Assembly (NCBI GenBank): GCA_022925895.1
Contig: JAKSYS010000016.1
Location: 1 to 64,000, forward strand
DNA: 64,000 nucleotides
Direction of reading: 5' to 3'
Source: Fragilaria crotonensis
Taxonomy: Eukaryota > Bacillariophyta > Fragilariophyceae > Fragilariales > Fragilariaceae
Part shown: positions 13,186 through 24,649 of the stretch, one piece after another
How positions within the stretch are numbered: the stretch's first letter is position 1
Layout of the letters: every line of letters begins with the position of its first letter
Notes under the pieces: generated by a model
Database searches by the model: none
Seen by the model: only the letters and a program-made list of their open reading frames with translations
Told to the model about the DNA's origin: nothing
Made by a program: the position numbers and the translations under genes

Positions 13186-13748
13186 TAAAGTTTTATTCGC
13201 AGTGTTTGAGACCGCAAACAAGGGCTAACGACAAATTAGTTATCGCAGGAGCGTTTGTACTCTTTGTAGAAATTCGTTTTACTAATTGTGAGATGCATAA
13301 AACATGCAGAAAATGAAATTGGAATGACTGAATGAGAGCTCTGAAGCTGCACTTTCCTTGTTCTCTCTGTTCTCTGGTTGTTCCTTGATTGTTCTTTGTT
13401 AGTTCTTCAGAATCCCATGGTAGAACGGTTGGTTGAAAGATACTGAATCCCAGATGAATATAATGAAATATAAAGCATGTAAAATGTAGATTTGATGATG
13501 CACCAGTTTGTGTTCTCTTTTGAGGTCGGCTGGCGATTGTGCTTCCCATTTATGTGTCCGCGGAACATTCGACAATGACCGAAGAACAATGACGCAAACA
13601 CTTACGAGAACGCGAACGCGAAGCGTGACTCGATCGTGCGAAAGAGGACCGAACCGTGACTCACAGAAACTTTGGTTGACAAACGGACGGAAGGAGAGGT
13701 AGAGTATGATCCACGACGGTAGACGCCAATACTGTATCTTTTCTTTTA
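13186..13748 (-). repeat. LTR of copia element B (plus-strand left copy)
   Basis: 563 bp, nearly identical to 19260-19822. It is preceded by the target duplication CTAAA. In the element's own direction this is the 3' LTR. Confidence 0.92.
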
Positions 13749-13779
13749 CTCCCTCACTCGCTTGACGAAGTCCTTCGGT

Positions 13780-16700
13780 TACCAACCCATCAATTGCTTG
13801 CGCAACTTGGTGTGAGTCTCTTCATTGCAGATCTTGGTGAGGATATCTGCAAGCATGTCCTCAGTTGAGACAGGATGAATAGAAATAGTGCCATCTTGAA
13901 CCTTGTTCCTGAAATGATGGTGTTTTGGTGTTGATATGGCGCGTTCTGGGACGCATCTTCGGATTCTTGACGCTTGTAGCCAGCTCAATTGCGCCGCTGT
14001 TGTCTTCAAAAACCCGACAATGGAGCCTTGGTGTTGTCGCTGTCAATCCACATCCATGATCTTGCATTTCTTGCACCAACTCCATCAATGGAAGCACTTC
14101 TCTTGTGGCTGTTGAAATTGCCAAATATTCACTCTCTGTTGTTGATAGAGCAATCTCAGACTGAAGCTTGGATGCCCATATGACTGGACATGAGGCATAA
14201 AGGATGACATAGCCAGTTCTTGACCTTGCTGTGTCTGGATCCCATTCTGCATTCTCTGGGTCCCAATCCCCTGTGAATGATGCATCCACATAGACATCAA
14301 AGCTTTGATTGCTGGGGGAATAGATCATGCCTTTGTCCCTTGAACCAACCAGGTACCTCCCCAACCACTTCAATGCCTTGCCATGTTGGAACCTTGGGTT
14401 GGACACAAACCTTGCTCCTTGGTGGACTGCACATGAGATGTCAAGCCTTGAACACTTCTCCAGATAGTTCATCTGACCAATGACACGGCGATAATTGAAG
14501 TGATCATCAAATGGTGGAGAATCCAGATGCCTGGTGAGAGTCTTGCTTGAAGCTCCTGTGGTTTTCTTGATTGCCACATTCTTCCCATCCAGTCTGAGCT
14601 CTTTGATGACATCATTGATGAGGTGAGGTTGAGAGAGGTTGAAGGTGGTTGCATTGACTCTGTCAATTTGAACTCCAAGAAAGTCTGAGATGTCTCCTTC
14701 CACTGTAAGGTTAAGGCCAACTGACTTCATCTCTTGGATAATGTCTTCCAACTCTTGTTCATCTGGTCCTGCCAGAATGGAATCATCCGTGTAGAGAACA
14801 AAAACTGACTTCCCTTTGTAGAAGAGGCATTCATCAATCTCACTTGGAATGAAACCAACCTCCTTGAGCTTGTCCACCAGATGCTGGTTCCACACTCTGC
14901 CAGCTTGCTTCTGACCAAAGAGATTCTTCTTCAGCTTGAGGACATAGTCCCCTTCCACCTCAAAGCCTTTTGGGATGGCCATGTAGAGTTCACACTCCAC
15001 CTCTGCTTGGGTGTAGGCCAACACAAAATCGATTTGTTTGGTGTGCCATCCATGAATCAAGGTTGTGATGAGCACCATCCTGATGGCTGCCCATGATGCC
15101 ACAGGTGAGAATGTTTCCCAGTAGTTGACACCTTCCTCTTGCTTGGATCCATCAATGTTGAGCCTTGCCTTCCACTTGTAAACTTCTCTTGTGGCAATTC
15201 TGCGCTTGCGCTTCATGGCCCACACTGCTGGAAGAATCTTGGTTCCTGGAGGGACTGATGACCTTGGGACCAACTCCCAAACTTCGTTTTCGGTGTGACT
15301 CTTGACCTCCTTCTCCATTGCCTTGATGAATTCGGCGCGATCTGGCTCCCTCATGGCCTCATGGTAGTACATCGTGTCGGGATCTGCGGAGGCGGCAAAA
15401 GCCAGCATGGGATGCTGCTCTCCCTCAATGTCCATCCACTCTTTGATAGCTTCAAAGGCCACATAATAAGGAAGCTTGTCCTCCAACTTGGCTTCAAAGT
15501 TGTGCCACACATCAAAGACCTTGGATCCTGCCTTGCTGGAAGGTTCATCAGAGACTTTTGTTGATGCAGCCCCTTGGATCTTGTTGAGTCTTGGGGACCT
15601 CCTGAGTTGGACAGGAAGTTCTTCACCTTGTTCTCCCTCAGAAACTGGAAGTGGTGTTTGAGATGCTTGAGCCTCTCCCTCATTGACCGATTCTCCAGGT
15701 TCCAGATCAAATTCCATGAAGGGGACACCACATTGCAAACCTTGAGCTTGAGCTGATTGCTTGATGCCTTGAAGCCTGGAAGGTGATGAGGCCTTGAATC
15801 CACAAAGCCTCTGCCATTCTGATGGAGGTGACAGGTTGCCCAGTGACTGCCTGACTGTCTCAAACTTGGGATCAAATGTGACATGAAACTGGGGAGAGAC
15901 ATGGCCAGTCTTGAGGTTGAGAACAAGAGCCACACTGCGGGCATGCTGCATGGATATACCAAGGTAGACTCCCATGCGAGCTCTGACCTCCCACTTGGGC
16001 AATTTCTGGCCAGATTGCATCTTGTTGTCGAGGACAAACACAGGACATCCAAAAGGTTGAAAATGATTCAGATTTGGAGTGACTTCAGACCTTGCAAACA
16101 ACTCAAAGGGAGACTTGTGATCCTCTCTTCCAATTGTTGGTGTAGAGTTGTGAACTTCATTGGCCACTCTGAGAGCATAAGGCCAGAGATGTGCATCAAT
16201 AGCCTTAGGCCACCTGTGCTGAGCATGAATCAACATGGTTCTTGCTTGGTCTTGCAAAGTCCTGATCCTTCTTTCTGCCACAGCATTCTGAAAATGAGCA
16301 TTGACTCCACAGAAAGTGATTGTCTGACCTGCTTCCTTGACAGCTGCCATGAACTTGTTCTCTGCAAACCTGCCATTGTCAGCTTGATAACTCTTGACTT
16401 GGACCTTGAACTTGGAAGCATACCTCTCAAAGGCCAGCTTTGCTTCAAGAGTTTCATCTGCATTGGTTGACTTCTGAAGGTGGATGTAGGACAAACCACT
16501 GAAGTGATCCACAAAGATTGTTGCCACCTTGTACCTTTTCTTGGTGAGCCAACCCTTGATTTGGGCGATGAGCCCTGGAGTACTGGACTCCAACTGATCG
16601 ATGCTGATGCACTGTCCCGGCTCTGAGGCTGTTCGAAGTTTTCCACCTTGTTGACCACCCTTTGGCTTGGTTCTTCATGGTCTTCTGGTGGCCTTTCCAT

Positions 16701-17890
16701 ACAAGCAGCTGGTGCAAGTTGGAACTTGGCACTTGGCCAACTTCTTCGGGAGCAAACCGCGCTTGGCCATGCTTTGCATTTTGGCAGCCGACATGTGATT
16801 CAACTTGTGATGCCAGCGAAGGAACTCTGCAGCAGGGTTCTCATGAACGGCAGTGTCCTCTTCGTCGTCAATGACGACTGGCAAGTCGGTGCGGTCAGTA
16901 GCATCAAGGTCAAATGAGACTGGTGTATTTGGAGGGTGACTCCAATCCACCCCTTGAGATGAGGTATCTGGTGCTTCTGGTTGATGAAGAGGTTCCTGAC
17001 AGTCTTCATTTTCATCATCAGGGATGAGATGGGTTTCCATGTTGATGATTGGGTCATCCTCATCCAGTCCCACCTCACACATGTTGCAGAAGGTGGTGAA
17101 AGCCTTGTAGCTTGGAGCAGTATACATGGTTGCAATGTTGCCACTCCCCTGGTTCAACCTCACTGTTTTGGTGTGCTGTCTTTGAGCCCAGTGTAGTTGA
17201 ATGCTGTCATGGTATGTTGCACACCATGTGCCTCTTGACAAAGGCTTGAAGTCTTGGGCAGTCTGGGCCCAATGCTGTGGAGACAACAGCTTTGAAGGTG
17301 AATCCTTGACATAGAGCCCATGTGGAATGACAATGTCATGAGGAACTCCTGTATCATCTTCAATTGACCACTTGATAGTCCCTGAGTAGATCTCAGTAAG
17401 TGTTCCACCCAACCCCTTCAACTTTTTGTTGACCCTCTTGAGAGGAGTGATGAAGTCTTTCTTGTCATTGGAGATGCAATAGGATGCACAGTTGTCAATC
17501 CTAATAGCCTTGGAATCAGTATCAAAGCTTGCTGCTTCATCTTGGTGGGCTTGCCTTGCCTTCATTGCAATGACTGCTGTCAGGCAGTTGAGTTGAGTGG
17601 AATTTCTTTTGTATCTTGGCCCTTTGCCCTTCATCCAAGGTCTTGGTCTTGGTTGCATGCTGAAACTCCCATCATGCATCCATGACTTGACATATTCAGA
17701 CACTGTGACTGGGTGTACCTTCCAATTTCTCACCTTTCCTGAGGCCTTGCTTGAATTTGGATTGGTAACCCACACCTGAACAGATTGGACAATGGCCTCC
17801 AAGCCATGGCTGAAGAGGTAGCACACGTCTGCGCACCATCTCCGCCACCACTTGAAAATCCAAAGCCCAATGAACACGCAGTCCATTGGG
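13780..17890 (-). CDS. pol: Element B: protease, integrase, reverse transcriptase and RNase H region
   Basis: Reading leftward: a protease-like IRIDNCASYCIS near 17500, in which DNCAS stands where DSGA is usual. Then a pre-integrase zinc region (HHKLNHMSAAK; CTSCLYGKATRRP), and the integrase core (VATIFVDHFSGLSYIHL, QADNGRFAENKF, QNAVAERRIRTLQ). Reverse transcriptase carries the catalytic VLYTDDSILAG near 14800. RNase H has DVYVDASFTGDWD near 14290 and LSTTESEYLAIS near 14140. The order is copia-type. Part of a broken element, described as a fossil. Confidence 0.83.
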
Positions 17891-17899
17891 CGTCCCCAT

Positions 17900-19122
17900 C
17901 ATTCATCATCATCGGAGATGGCTGCGAGAGCTTTGGCCAGTTTCATGCTAGGCTGCTTGGAGTCTTGACCCTTGTTGCCTTGATCCTTCTTGGGACCACC
18001 TTTGAAACCAATACCCTTACAGTCAGAAGGCTTGTGTCTGGTCCACCTGTTGTGATTGGGGCACCAATGGTAGTCCTTGCCTTCAACAGTCTTGGACTGC
18101 TTCTCTCCTTCCTTGGGATGAACATGTACCCATGCTGGAAGATCCTCAACTCTGAACTTGCCTTTACCCTTGTCTTTCTTGTTTCCCTGCTTGTTGTCCT
18201 TCTTTCCACCTCCACTGGTCTTGCCACTTGCTGGATTAGGTTTCTTCTGATTGGACATGAGGGTTTTGACTTGGGATTGCAAGGCGATGATAGTTTCCTC
18301 CTCTGTAGTCTTGAGGCACCACTGCTCTGACTCTTTCCTGGTTTTGAACTTGTTGAGAGCCCAGTCCATGAGCTGTTGATACTCAACTTGGCCACCTTCT
18401 TCATAGAAGTCTTCCTTCTTCTTGATGTAGTCCACAAACTCAGCATCCTTGCAGGCCTTGTAACCTTTGAACAGATTCACCAGGAGATCTTGGGTTTGTT
18501 CACCCCTGGCAGAGAGCTTGCTGACCAATCCAAGGACATAGTCATTAAAGAGTTCAATGTCAGAATCGATATCGCGCATGGCATGATCAAGACTGGAGAG
18601 CTTGGTCCGGACACTAGTGATGGTGGCTCTGGTATCCACATGTGAAACCATGATAATGACCTTGAGGAGGACTGGACCTGATCCTTTACCTCCAAAGATG
18701 AAGGGATGAACATTGCCTCTGGTCCTAACTTGCTTTTGAGCAGCATCAGTCAAGGAGTTCATGAGACAATGATACATCATGAAGGAATCTTGAGCTTCCC
18801 TGGCATCCTCATGCATGTAGGTGAGGGCATGGGCTCTGACCTCCTCATAGGAGATCTCTCCATAAGACTCAATGAGATCCTTGGAATTAGCCACATTGCC
18901 TTGAATGGGAATGCTAAGAATGTTGAGCCAATCAAAGACTATGGATCTATCCCTGGTTTGATCAAGGAAGAGCTGAAGATTGTCTGACTTGCAGTCAAAC
19001 TTGATGGACAAAGCCTCAGTACCAGACTTGAAGAGCTTGGCAGCAGCCTGCTCAGAGTAGTTGAGGACATCAGGATTAGCAAAGGCTGGAGCCAATGCAA
19101 AATGAGGGGCTGGAGCAGCCAT
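17900..19122 (-). CDS. gag: Element B: Gag
   Basis: This is a Gag-like protein region of about 400 residues. It starts with an Ala/Pro-rich N-terminus (MAAPAPHFALAPAF), has a mostly helical middle, and ends with a Lys/Gly-rich tail containing a knuckle-like CPNHNRWTRHKPSDCKG. It lies directly upstream of the protease-integrase region of element B in the same direction. The role (RNA binding and particle formation) is inferred from position and composition. Confidence 0.75.
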
Positions 19123-19259
19123 GGTTGACCTTGAAGCTCAAATGAAGTACTTGACTTGAAATGATCCTGATTGATCAAGGAATGCAGCACTGGGCTTGCA
19201 GGTGAGCTTGAAAGGTCAAAGAATGAAGCACTTGGCTTGTACTTAGCGCAGAGGAAGCG

Positions 19260-19822
19260 TAAAGTTTTATTTGCAGTGTTTGAGACCGCAAACAAGGGCT
19301 AACGACGAATTAGTTATCGCAGGAGCGTTTGTACTCTTTGTAGAAATTCGTTTTACTAATTGTGAGATGTATAAAACATGCAGAAAATGAAATTGGAATG
19401 ACTGAATGAGAGCTCTGAAGCTGCACTTTCCTTGTTCTCTCTGTTCTCTGGTTGTTCCTTGATTGTTCTTTGTTAGTTCTTCAGAATCCCATGGTAGAAT
19501 GGTTGGTTGAAAGATACTGAATCCCAGATGAATATAATGAAATATAAAGCATGTAAAATGTAGATTTGATGATGCACCAGTTTGTGTTCTCTTTTGAGGT
19601 TGGCTGGCGATTGTGCTTCCCATTTATGTGTCCGCGGAACATTCGACAATGACCGAAGAACAATGACGCAAACACTTACGAGAACGCGAACGCGAAGCGT
19701 GACTCGATCGTGCGAAAGAGGACCGAACCGTGACTCACAGAAACTTTGGTTGACAAACGGACGGAAGGAGAGGTAGAGTATGATCCACGACGGTAGACGC
19801 CAATACTGTATCTTTTCTTTTA
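19260..19822 (-). repeat. LTR of copia element B (plus-strand right copy)
   Basis: 563 bp, nearly identical to 13186-13748, followed by the target duplication CTAAA. In the element's own direction this is the 5' LTR. Confidence 0.92.
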
Positions 19823-19827
19823 CTAAA

Positions 19828-20336
19828 GACAGACGTGTCGTGGCATTCGTCGACTCCGACTATGCCAGCGACAGAGGTGATCGGAAAAGTATCTCGGGCT
19901 ATTTAGTAACTATTGGTGGTTGTCTTGTCTCGTGGCAATCTAAGAAACAGACCGGAGTGACCCTTTCGTCGACTGAGGCGGAATTTGTCGCAATGAGCAT
20001 GGCTACAACGGAGGTTAAGTTCATAGTGTCACTGCTAACGGAGATCGGAAATCGGCTACCGGTCCTCCCGAGTATCTTGAAGGAAGACAACACTGGCGCA
20101 ATTTTTATGGCTAAGAATACCGCCATCGGTCAACGAACTAAGCACGTGGATATCCGGTACCGCTTTGTGAACGATATGATCCTGAGCAATGACCTGTGGG
20201 TTGAACACATACGGAGTGGCAACAATCCCAGTGATGCTATGACCAAGAATCTACTGTTGGTCCTATTTGCAAAGCACGCTGCTGTCATATCAGATGGACT
20301 ACTGGGAACGCTCTACGATCCACTGTCCACGGAGGA
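19828..20336 (+). CDS. Element A: RNase H end
   Basis: This is the remaining 3' part of element A, beyond nested element B. It shows the copia RNase H blocks VVAFVDSDYASDRGDRKS, then LSSTEAEFVAMSMATTEVKF and KHVDIRYRFVND. It ends just before the right LTR. It is cut off from the rest of the element's coding region by the nested insertion. Confidence 0.8.
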
Positions 20337-20851
20337 TGTCAAGGTGTACTACACTACGGTATGTGAGTCGAGTACAACAGTAGTAGACAACGCACAGTAC
20401 GTCGAACAGTGTGAGTACAACAGTGCAACTGCAGTATGTCCAGTGCATCGGAGTGAGCCTTGTGGTCACCATGATTGGACAACCATTGGCAGAAAGGGCA
20501 AGTCTGAAAGACCTGGAAGACTTCCCAGGCTGCAGGCTTCTACTCTAGGTGGAGTTAGCCCTTATGGCTGAAGACTGCACGCAAGTAAAAGCTACTGGAA
20601 GTGCAAAATTGGGTTAGGTCTTCAGACATTTGGATTGTGTAAGGGCTACATGAAAAGTCACTTGTCAGTTGGATTGGAGAGCTTAAAAGCTCTCATCACT
20701 GATGCAATGATGACTTTAGGTTTAGATTGCTAATCTACAAAGCTCACAATACAGGAAAACAGGAAGTGAGTAGAGGTCGATCTACTGTCACATTCTAGAC
20801 GAGTATTTTCAGGAAGCTACTGTAGGGTTACTACGGTACGGTGATTTAACA
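20337..20851 (+). repeat. Right LTR of copia element A
   Basis: 515 bp, starting TGTCAAGGTG after a purine-rich tract, and followed by the target duplication TATAGG at 20852-20857. Confidence 0.93.
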
Positions 20852-20857
20852 TATAGG

Positions 20858-22700
20858 AACAGCATGAAGCGAGTTAAGAATACACCTATCGCAGGAGCGC
20901 ATTCTAAAAGGGCGTATTCTGCACCCACAAGGCAAGAGTCATAGAATGGAAAAGGCTACTGCTGGACTTGGCTCTAGCTACAGGGGGTATGTTCAGTCGT
21001 GTGAGCCAATCCTTTTTGTAAGGAAGAAGTGGTGGCAGCACATTTATTAGATGTTTGGTTTTTTACTAAGACATTCTTGCTGGGGGGCATCAATATTGTG
21101 CTGATGATGATGCGCTAGATACTCTTGTGCAAAAGCCAGTATTATGGCATTTTTGGAAACCAAAACAGCAGCAATTATGGACATTCAAACTCAAAGTCTT
21201 GGATTTAATGTTATACAGCAATATGTTTGTTTTATTGCGAGGAATCAAAATCTGATGACTTTTTGGGATAGTAACACCAGAATTCTCATGAGCAATTGTG
21301 TTTTCTGCAATTAATATGACACAGGGAGACAAAATATATTTTCCTGCATTGCTGTCTCCCATTCTACCCTGAGAAGGTCAAACAGTAGTTCCTTCATGAC
21401 TGAGAAGATTTCTATCCTTTGCTCTCATCTGTATGAGTGACTTCTTGCTGAAAGTTCCCATAAAATGAGGTTAACCTGTATACTTCATTCTTTATTGATG
21501 TATAGAAGGAGACTTTGCACGTTGCTACAGACTTGATTACTGGTCGCCTTGTTATGAATAAAACCCTTGATGAGACAATACATTATGGGGACATGGATTG
21601 GTGTTGTATGAACTCCTTCTTGCAATGCAGAAGAGACCATCTGGTTTGTGTTGCTCTCTCATTTTATAAATGACAGTGAAGTCACTCTCAACACTTGATG
21701 TTTCTGGGAAGGACGATGCAGTTCTAGTAGGTTAAACAGAAGGTCTTCAAGTATTCTAATGGAAGACCATTTTATCATTTATAATGTCAATGATGCTTTG
21801 TAAACAAAGAAATGCACAGACTGTGGTATGAAATCCACTGAAGGAATGTGATTCAAGTATACTCCTGGTGTTTGCTCAATATCAAAGACAGCCAGTCTTC
21901 TCTTTCTTTGTAAAATGTTATTGTATGCACGATGACAGCAAATGCACTGAATGCTACGAAAGGCTTTACCAGCTGTAAGACAAAGGCTCATAGCAGTAGT
22001 CTGGAAATGTATTGAATGCTCTAAGTTGGCTTGCATTTGTCACCAAACATCACCATATGGCCAAAATGTACGCTCTTGGATAGCAAACCACAACTTACAA
22101 CACAATACATGCAATTTGCCTGTGTTGTGAAACCTTATGTTGGCTGCAGGCATCAGCTCAAAACAGTCTTAAGTTGTATGTGTGGTTGCCCACTGTAGCC
22201 TTCTTGTGGTAGGCTCCAATCACCCTTTCACTGCCAGAATGCAAACACGACTGTCTTCGTTGTGCTTTCATCGTATTCGCATTCCGTGACGACACCATAC
22301 ACACGGATGCATATACTGTGCACGCGTGTAGATTCTACGGCAAAAAAATCATTGATAATGCTGGCTGCTCCGAGTACTCTACTACTAGCTAGTAGGTGTA
22401 GACTACCATCAAATCCCGCCATGAGAAGTGCTCTCTGTAGTGTGTTCTTGCGACTTGCGTCGGGTCACATGAAGGGCTGCTATATGAAGATGCCCCACCC
22501 CTCAAAATGTTCTTTGTCTTATAGTATGCAATAGAAAGAAGGTAAAAGGTGATTACGAACTTTTCTGAATATGTTACTCGAAGGCATCCTTCATTGGCTT
22601 GGTGCTCTACCCTCTACCATCTGCCATACCTGGTTGTAACTATACCAGTTTCTAAGAAAAGGTAAAAAATCGAGCACGTCGTTTATCTGATGGTCCCTAC
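20858..22700. other. Spacer, possibly a decayed element, no supportable gene
   Basis: Short frames exist on both strands (for example 21090-21362 and 21779-22036, minus), and pieces at 20890-21100 (plus) read like fragments of a degraded coding region. None shows a motif I can name, and no terminal repeats were found. Confidence 0.3.
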
Positions 22701-23014
22701 ACAACTACAACACTCCCATGAAACATCCACAACGGAAGCAGCGTGGACCTCATGCCTCATAATTGAAGATCTAAATTATTCCAGCATGCAAGTTAGAGTC
22801 GATTACTTTAGCCTTCATGCCACTTTGTACTCATACAAACCATTTTAACTAGATCTGCGTGGCTGCCTCTTTCAATACATACAATAAACTTAATTGTTTC
22901 AATAAGGTGGAGTCCGTTATTTCAGCACTGCTTAACTTTGAACTGGATGTTGGCCTCCACGCTGCCTTCCTTGGAATCACAATGCTAACTTTAACACTCC
23001 GGATAGAGCACAAC

Positions 23015-24649
23015 CTAATGGAGTTTGACCTTGGCACTACCGCTTGCAGTCTTGATGGTCTGGATCTGCTTCTTGAATGCCACCATGGATGCAAAGATTA
23101 CGAGAACAACGACACTTGGGCCCATGACTGGTCCAACAAGACACTCGACGAAGTAAGAAAATAAAGCAATTCCGCAAAGTCCATAAAAGAGCACAGTTCC
23201 CAATGCTGTAGTGATGAAGCCACTAGCGCTGGAACGCATCCATGTGACGGCTTGTGCATAGGCACAGGTGAGATAGTTCCTTCCTTCCTGGTCCGCAAAC
23301 GAACCGAACCAAGGAGAGATCCCAAGAGATGCAAGCCGAATTGGACTGAGCCTCAAATGGCTGAAAGCATCGTGTGACATGATCTTGACGATTCCCAAGA
23401 AGTAGACATAGTCACTTGGTTGATCCAAGGAATAAGATACTGGGAAGACGTAGCTGGAGGCCACAACACCATCTACAGCAATAGTGCCATCGGCGGTAAG
23501 TGGTGCGAATACACCATGTTTCATAATAACTTCAATCTTGATGATCTCAAGCGCAGCTCGGGTGGAATCCGCACCGAGAAGGACATCACCAACCTTCAAA
23601 AAGGCAGGCACCGCAGGGATTTCCTGCTGATCGTAGAGAAAGACATAATGGCGTGGTGAAACCTCGAGTGGTGCAGAGGAAGCGTTGGTGAAGAGACGGA
23701 TATACTGAGAAGCCACGTCAGGTGACTTATGCCCGAACGCGTAGATTGGCTGGAATTTCCCACCCATACCTAAAACACGGTCGCCAATCTTGAGACTCCT
23801 CATTTCCACTTGACCGTTGCCTTCGAGCGTGACCATTGCGTCGCCAGGGAAGCATGGTGCTAGGGTAGGAGCTGCGGTAGGAGCTAGGGTAGGAGCTGCG
23901 GTAGGAGCTGCGGTAGGAGCTGCGGTAGGAGCTGCGGTAGGAGCTGCGGTAGGAGCTGCGGTAGGAGCTGCGGTAGGAGCTGCGGTAGGAGCTGCGGTAG
24001 GAGCTGCGGTAGGAGCTGCGGTAGGAGCTGCGGTAGGAGCTGCGGTAGGAGCTGCGGTAGGAGCTGCGGTAGGAGCTGCGGTAGGAGCTGCGGTAGGAGC
24101 TGCGGTAGGAGCTGCGGTAGGAGCTGCGGTAGGAGCTGCGGTAGGAGCTGCGGTAGGAGCTGCGGTAGGAGCTAGGGTAGGAGCTAGGGTAGGAGCTAGG
24201 GTAGGAGCTAGGGTAGGAGCTGCGGTAGGAGCTGCGGTAGGAGCTAGGGTAGGAGCTAGGGTAGGAGCTTTGGTAGGAGCTTTGGTAGGAGCTTCGGTAG
24301 GAGATTCGGTAGGAGCTTTGGTAGGAGCTTTGGTAGGAGCTTTGGTAGGAGCTTTGGTGGGAGCTTTGGTGGGAGCTTTGGTAGGAGCTTTAGTAGGAGC
24401 TGCTGTCTTCTTTTTCTTTGGTTTTCCAGGCACCTTCTTGAGGCCGCGGTCAATTTTCACAGTGCGGGATTTTTCGCTTGTGCGAGCAGAGTCGGCGGCA
24501 TCCTTGATCTCGACATTGAGGGCACCTTCAGTTGTAGCATCCAAGGTCACAACACTCCTGTCCTCGACGATGGAAACGGCATCTTCGACAGTCATGTCGA
24601 GACCTTGAACAGCAACGCCAAGGATGGCGAAAAGAATCGCGAATTTCAT
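23015..24649 (-). CDS. Secreted/membrane protein with hedgehog-type Hint (Hog) autoprocessing domain
   Basis: 544 residues. A signal peptide (MKFAILFAILGVAVQG) is followed by a short acidic domain, a basic GKPKKKK stretch, and about 180 residues of APTK/APTA/APTL repeats. A complete Hog domain begins at Cys266 (CFPGDAMVTLEG). His334 lies in VSPRHYVFLY, where hedgehog has TxxH (Ser replaces Thr). Residues 379-401 read GVFAPLTADGTIAVDGVVAS and then SYV, closely like the end of the animal Hint core, with Ser399 where animals have Cys. The next block, HDAFSHLRLSPIRLASLG, resembles the sterol-recognition start of hedgehog (HSWAHRAFAPFRL). Two hydrophobic spans (about 476-525) and a basic tail follow. 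In animals this domain cleaves itself through a thioester and passes the upstream part to a nucleophile such as cholesterol; here that activity is inferred. The start is fixed by the signal peptide. A frameshifted paralogue lies at 3992-5241. Confidence 0.88.
   Translation of the reverse strand: MKFAILFAILGVAVQGLDMTVEDAVSIVEDRSVVTLDATTEGALNVEIKDAADSARTSEKSRTVKIDRGLKKVPGKPKKKKTAAPTKAPTKAPTKAPTKAPTKAPTKAPTKAPTESPTEAPTKAPTKAPTLAPTLAPTAAPTAAPTLAPTLAPTLAPTLAPTAAPTAAPTAAPTAAPTAAPTAAPTAAPTAAPTAAPTAAPTAAPTAAPTAAPTAAPTAAPTAAPTAAPTAAPTAAPTAAPTAAPTAAPTAAPTLAPTAAPTLAPCFPGDAMVTLEGNGQVEMRSLKIGDRVLGMGGKFQPIYAFGHKSPDVASQYIRLFTNASSAPLEVSPRHYVFLYDQQEIPAVPAFLKVGDVLLGADSTRAALEIIKIEVIMKHGVFAPLTADGTIAVDGVVASSYVFPVSYSLDQPSDYVYFLGIVKIMSHDAFSHLRLSPIRLASLGISPWFGSFADQEGRNYLTCAYAQAVTWMRSSASGFITTALGTVLFYGLCGIALFSYFVECLVGPVMGPSVVVLVIFASMVAFKKQIQTIKTASGSAKVKLH
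23861..24405 (-). repeat. 12-bp coding minisatellite (Ala-Pro-Thr linker)
   Basis: About 45 tandem 12-bp units, mostly GGAGCTGCGGTA on the plus strand, with variants GGAGCTAGGGTA and GGAGCTTTGGTA towards the right. Read on the minus strand they give AlaProThr plus Ala, Leu or Lys. The central block is nearly homogeneous, which suggests recent expansion by slippage or unequal exchange. The length is always a multiple of three, so the reading frame is safe. Confidence 0.95.

Larger units (their letters stand above)
13186..19822 (-). mobile_element. Ty1/copia LTR retrotransposon B, nested in element A
   Basis: A 6.6-kb element on the minus strand, with LTRs at 13186-13748 and 19260-19822 (563 bp each, differing at about five positions). 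The 5-bp target duplication CTAAA flanks it (13181-13185 and 19823-19827). Its target is coding DNA of element A between reverse transcriptase and RNase H. Reading leftward, its parts are Gag, protease, integrase, reverse transcriptase and RNase H, in copia order. It has about two or three small breaks, so it looks nearly whole but not intact. LTR divergence slightly below that of A fits a later insertion. Its LTRs do not use the common TG...CA ends (plus strand TAAAG...TTTTA). Confidence 0.92.
8546..20851 (+). mobile_element. Ty1/copia LTR retrotransposon A, split by nested element B
   Basis: The element has direct LTRs (8546-9062 and 20337-20851) flanked by the duplicated hexamer TATAGG (8540-8545 and 20852-20857). 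A purine-rich tract precedes the right LTR. Parts follow copia order: Gag with two CCHC knuckles, protease, integrase, reverse transcriptase, then RNase H. The RNase H part lies on the far side of element B, which sits at 13186-19822. Without B and its 5-bp duplication it is about 5.7 kb. The two LTRs differ at about five positions plus one small indel, so it is fairly young. It is broken: besides the nested insertion there are about two small breaks. It resembles the CoDi-type copia elements known from diatoms. Confidence 0.92.

Noticed and set aside
23817-24608. 263-codon plus-strand frame of Val-Gly-Ala repeats
   Set aside because: It is the mirror of the APT minisatellite; a 12-bp repeat free of stops on both strands makes it automatically.
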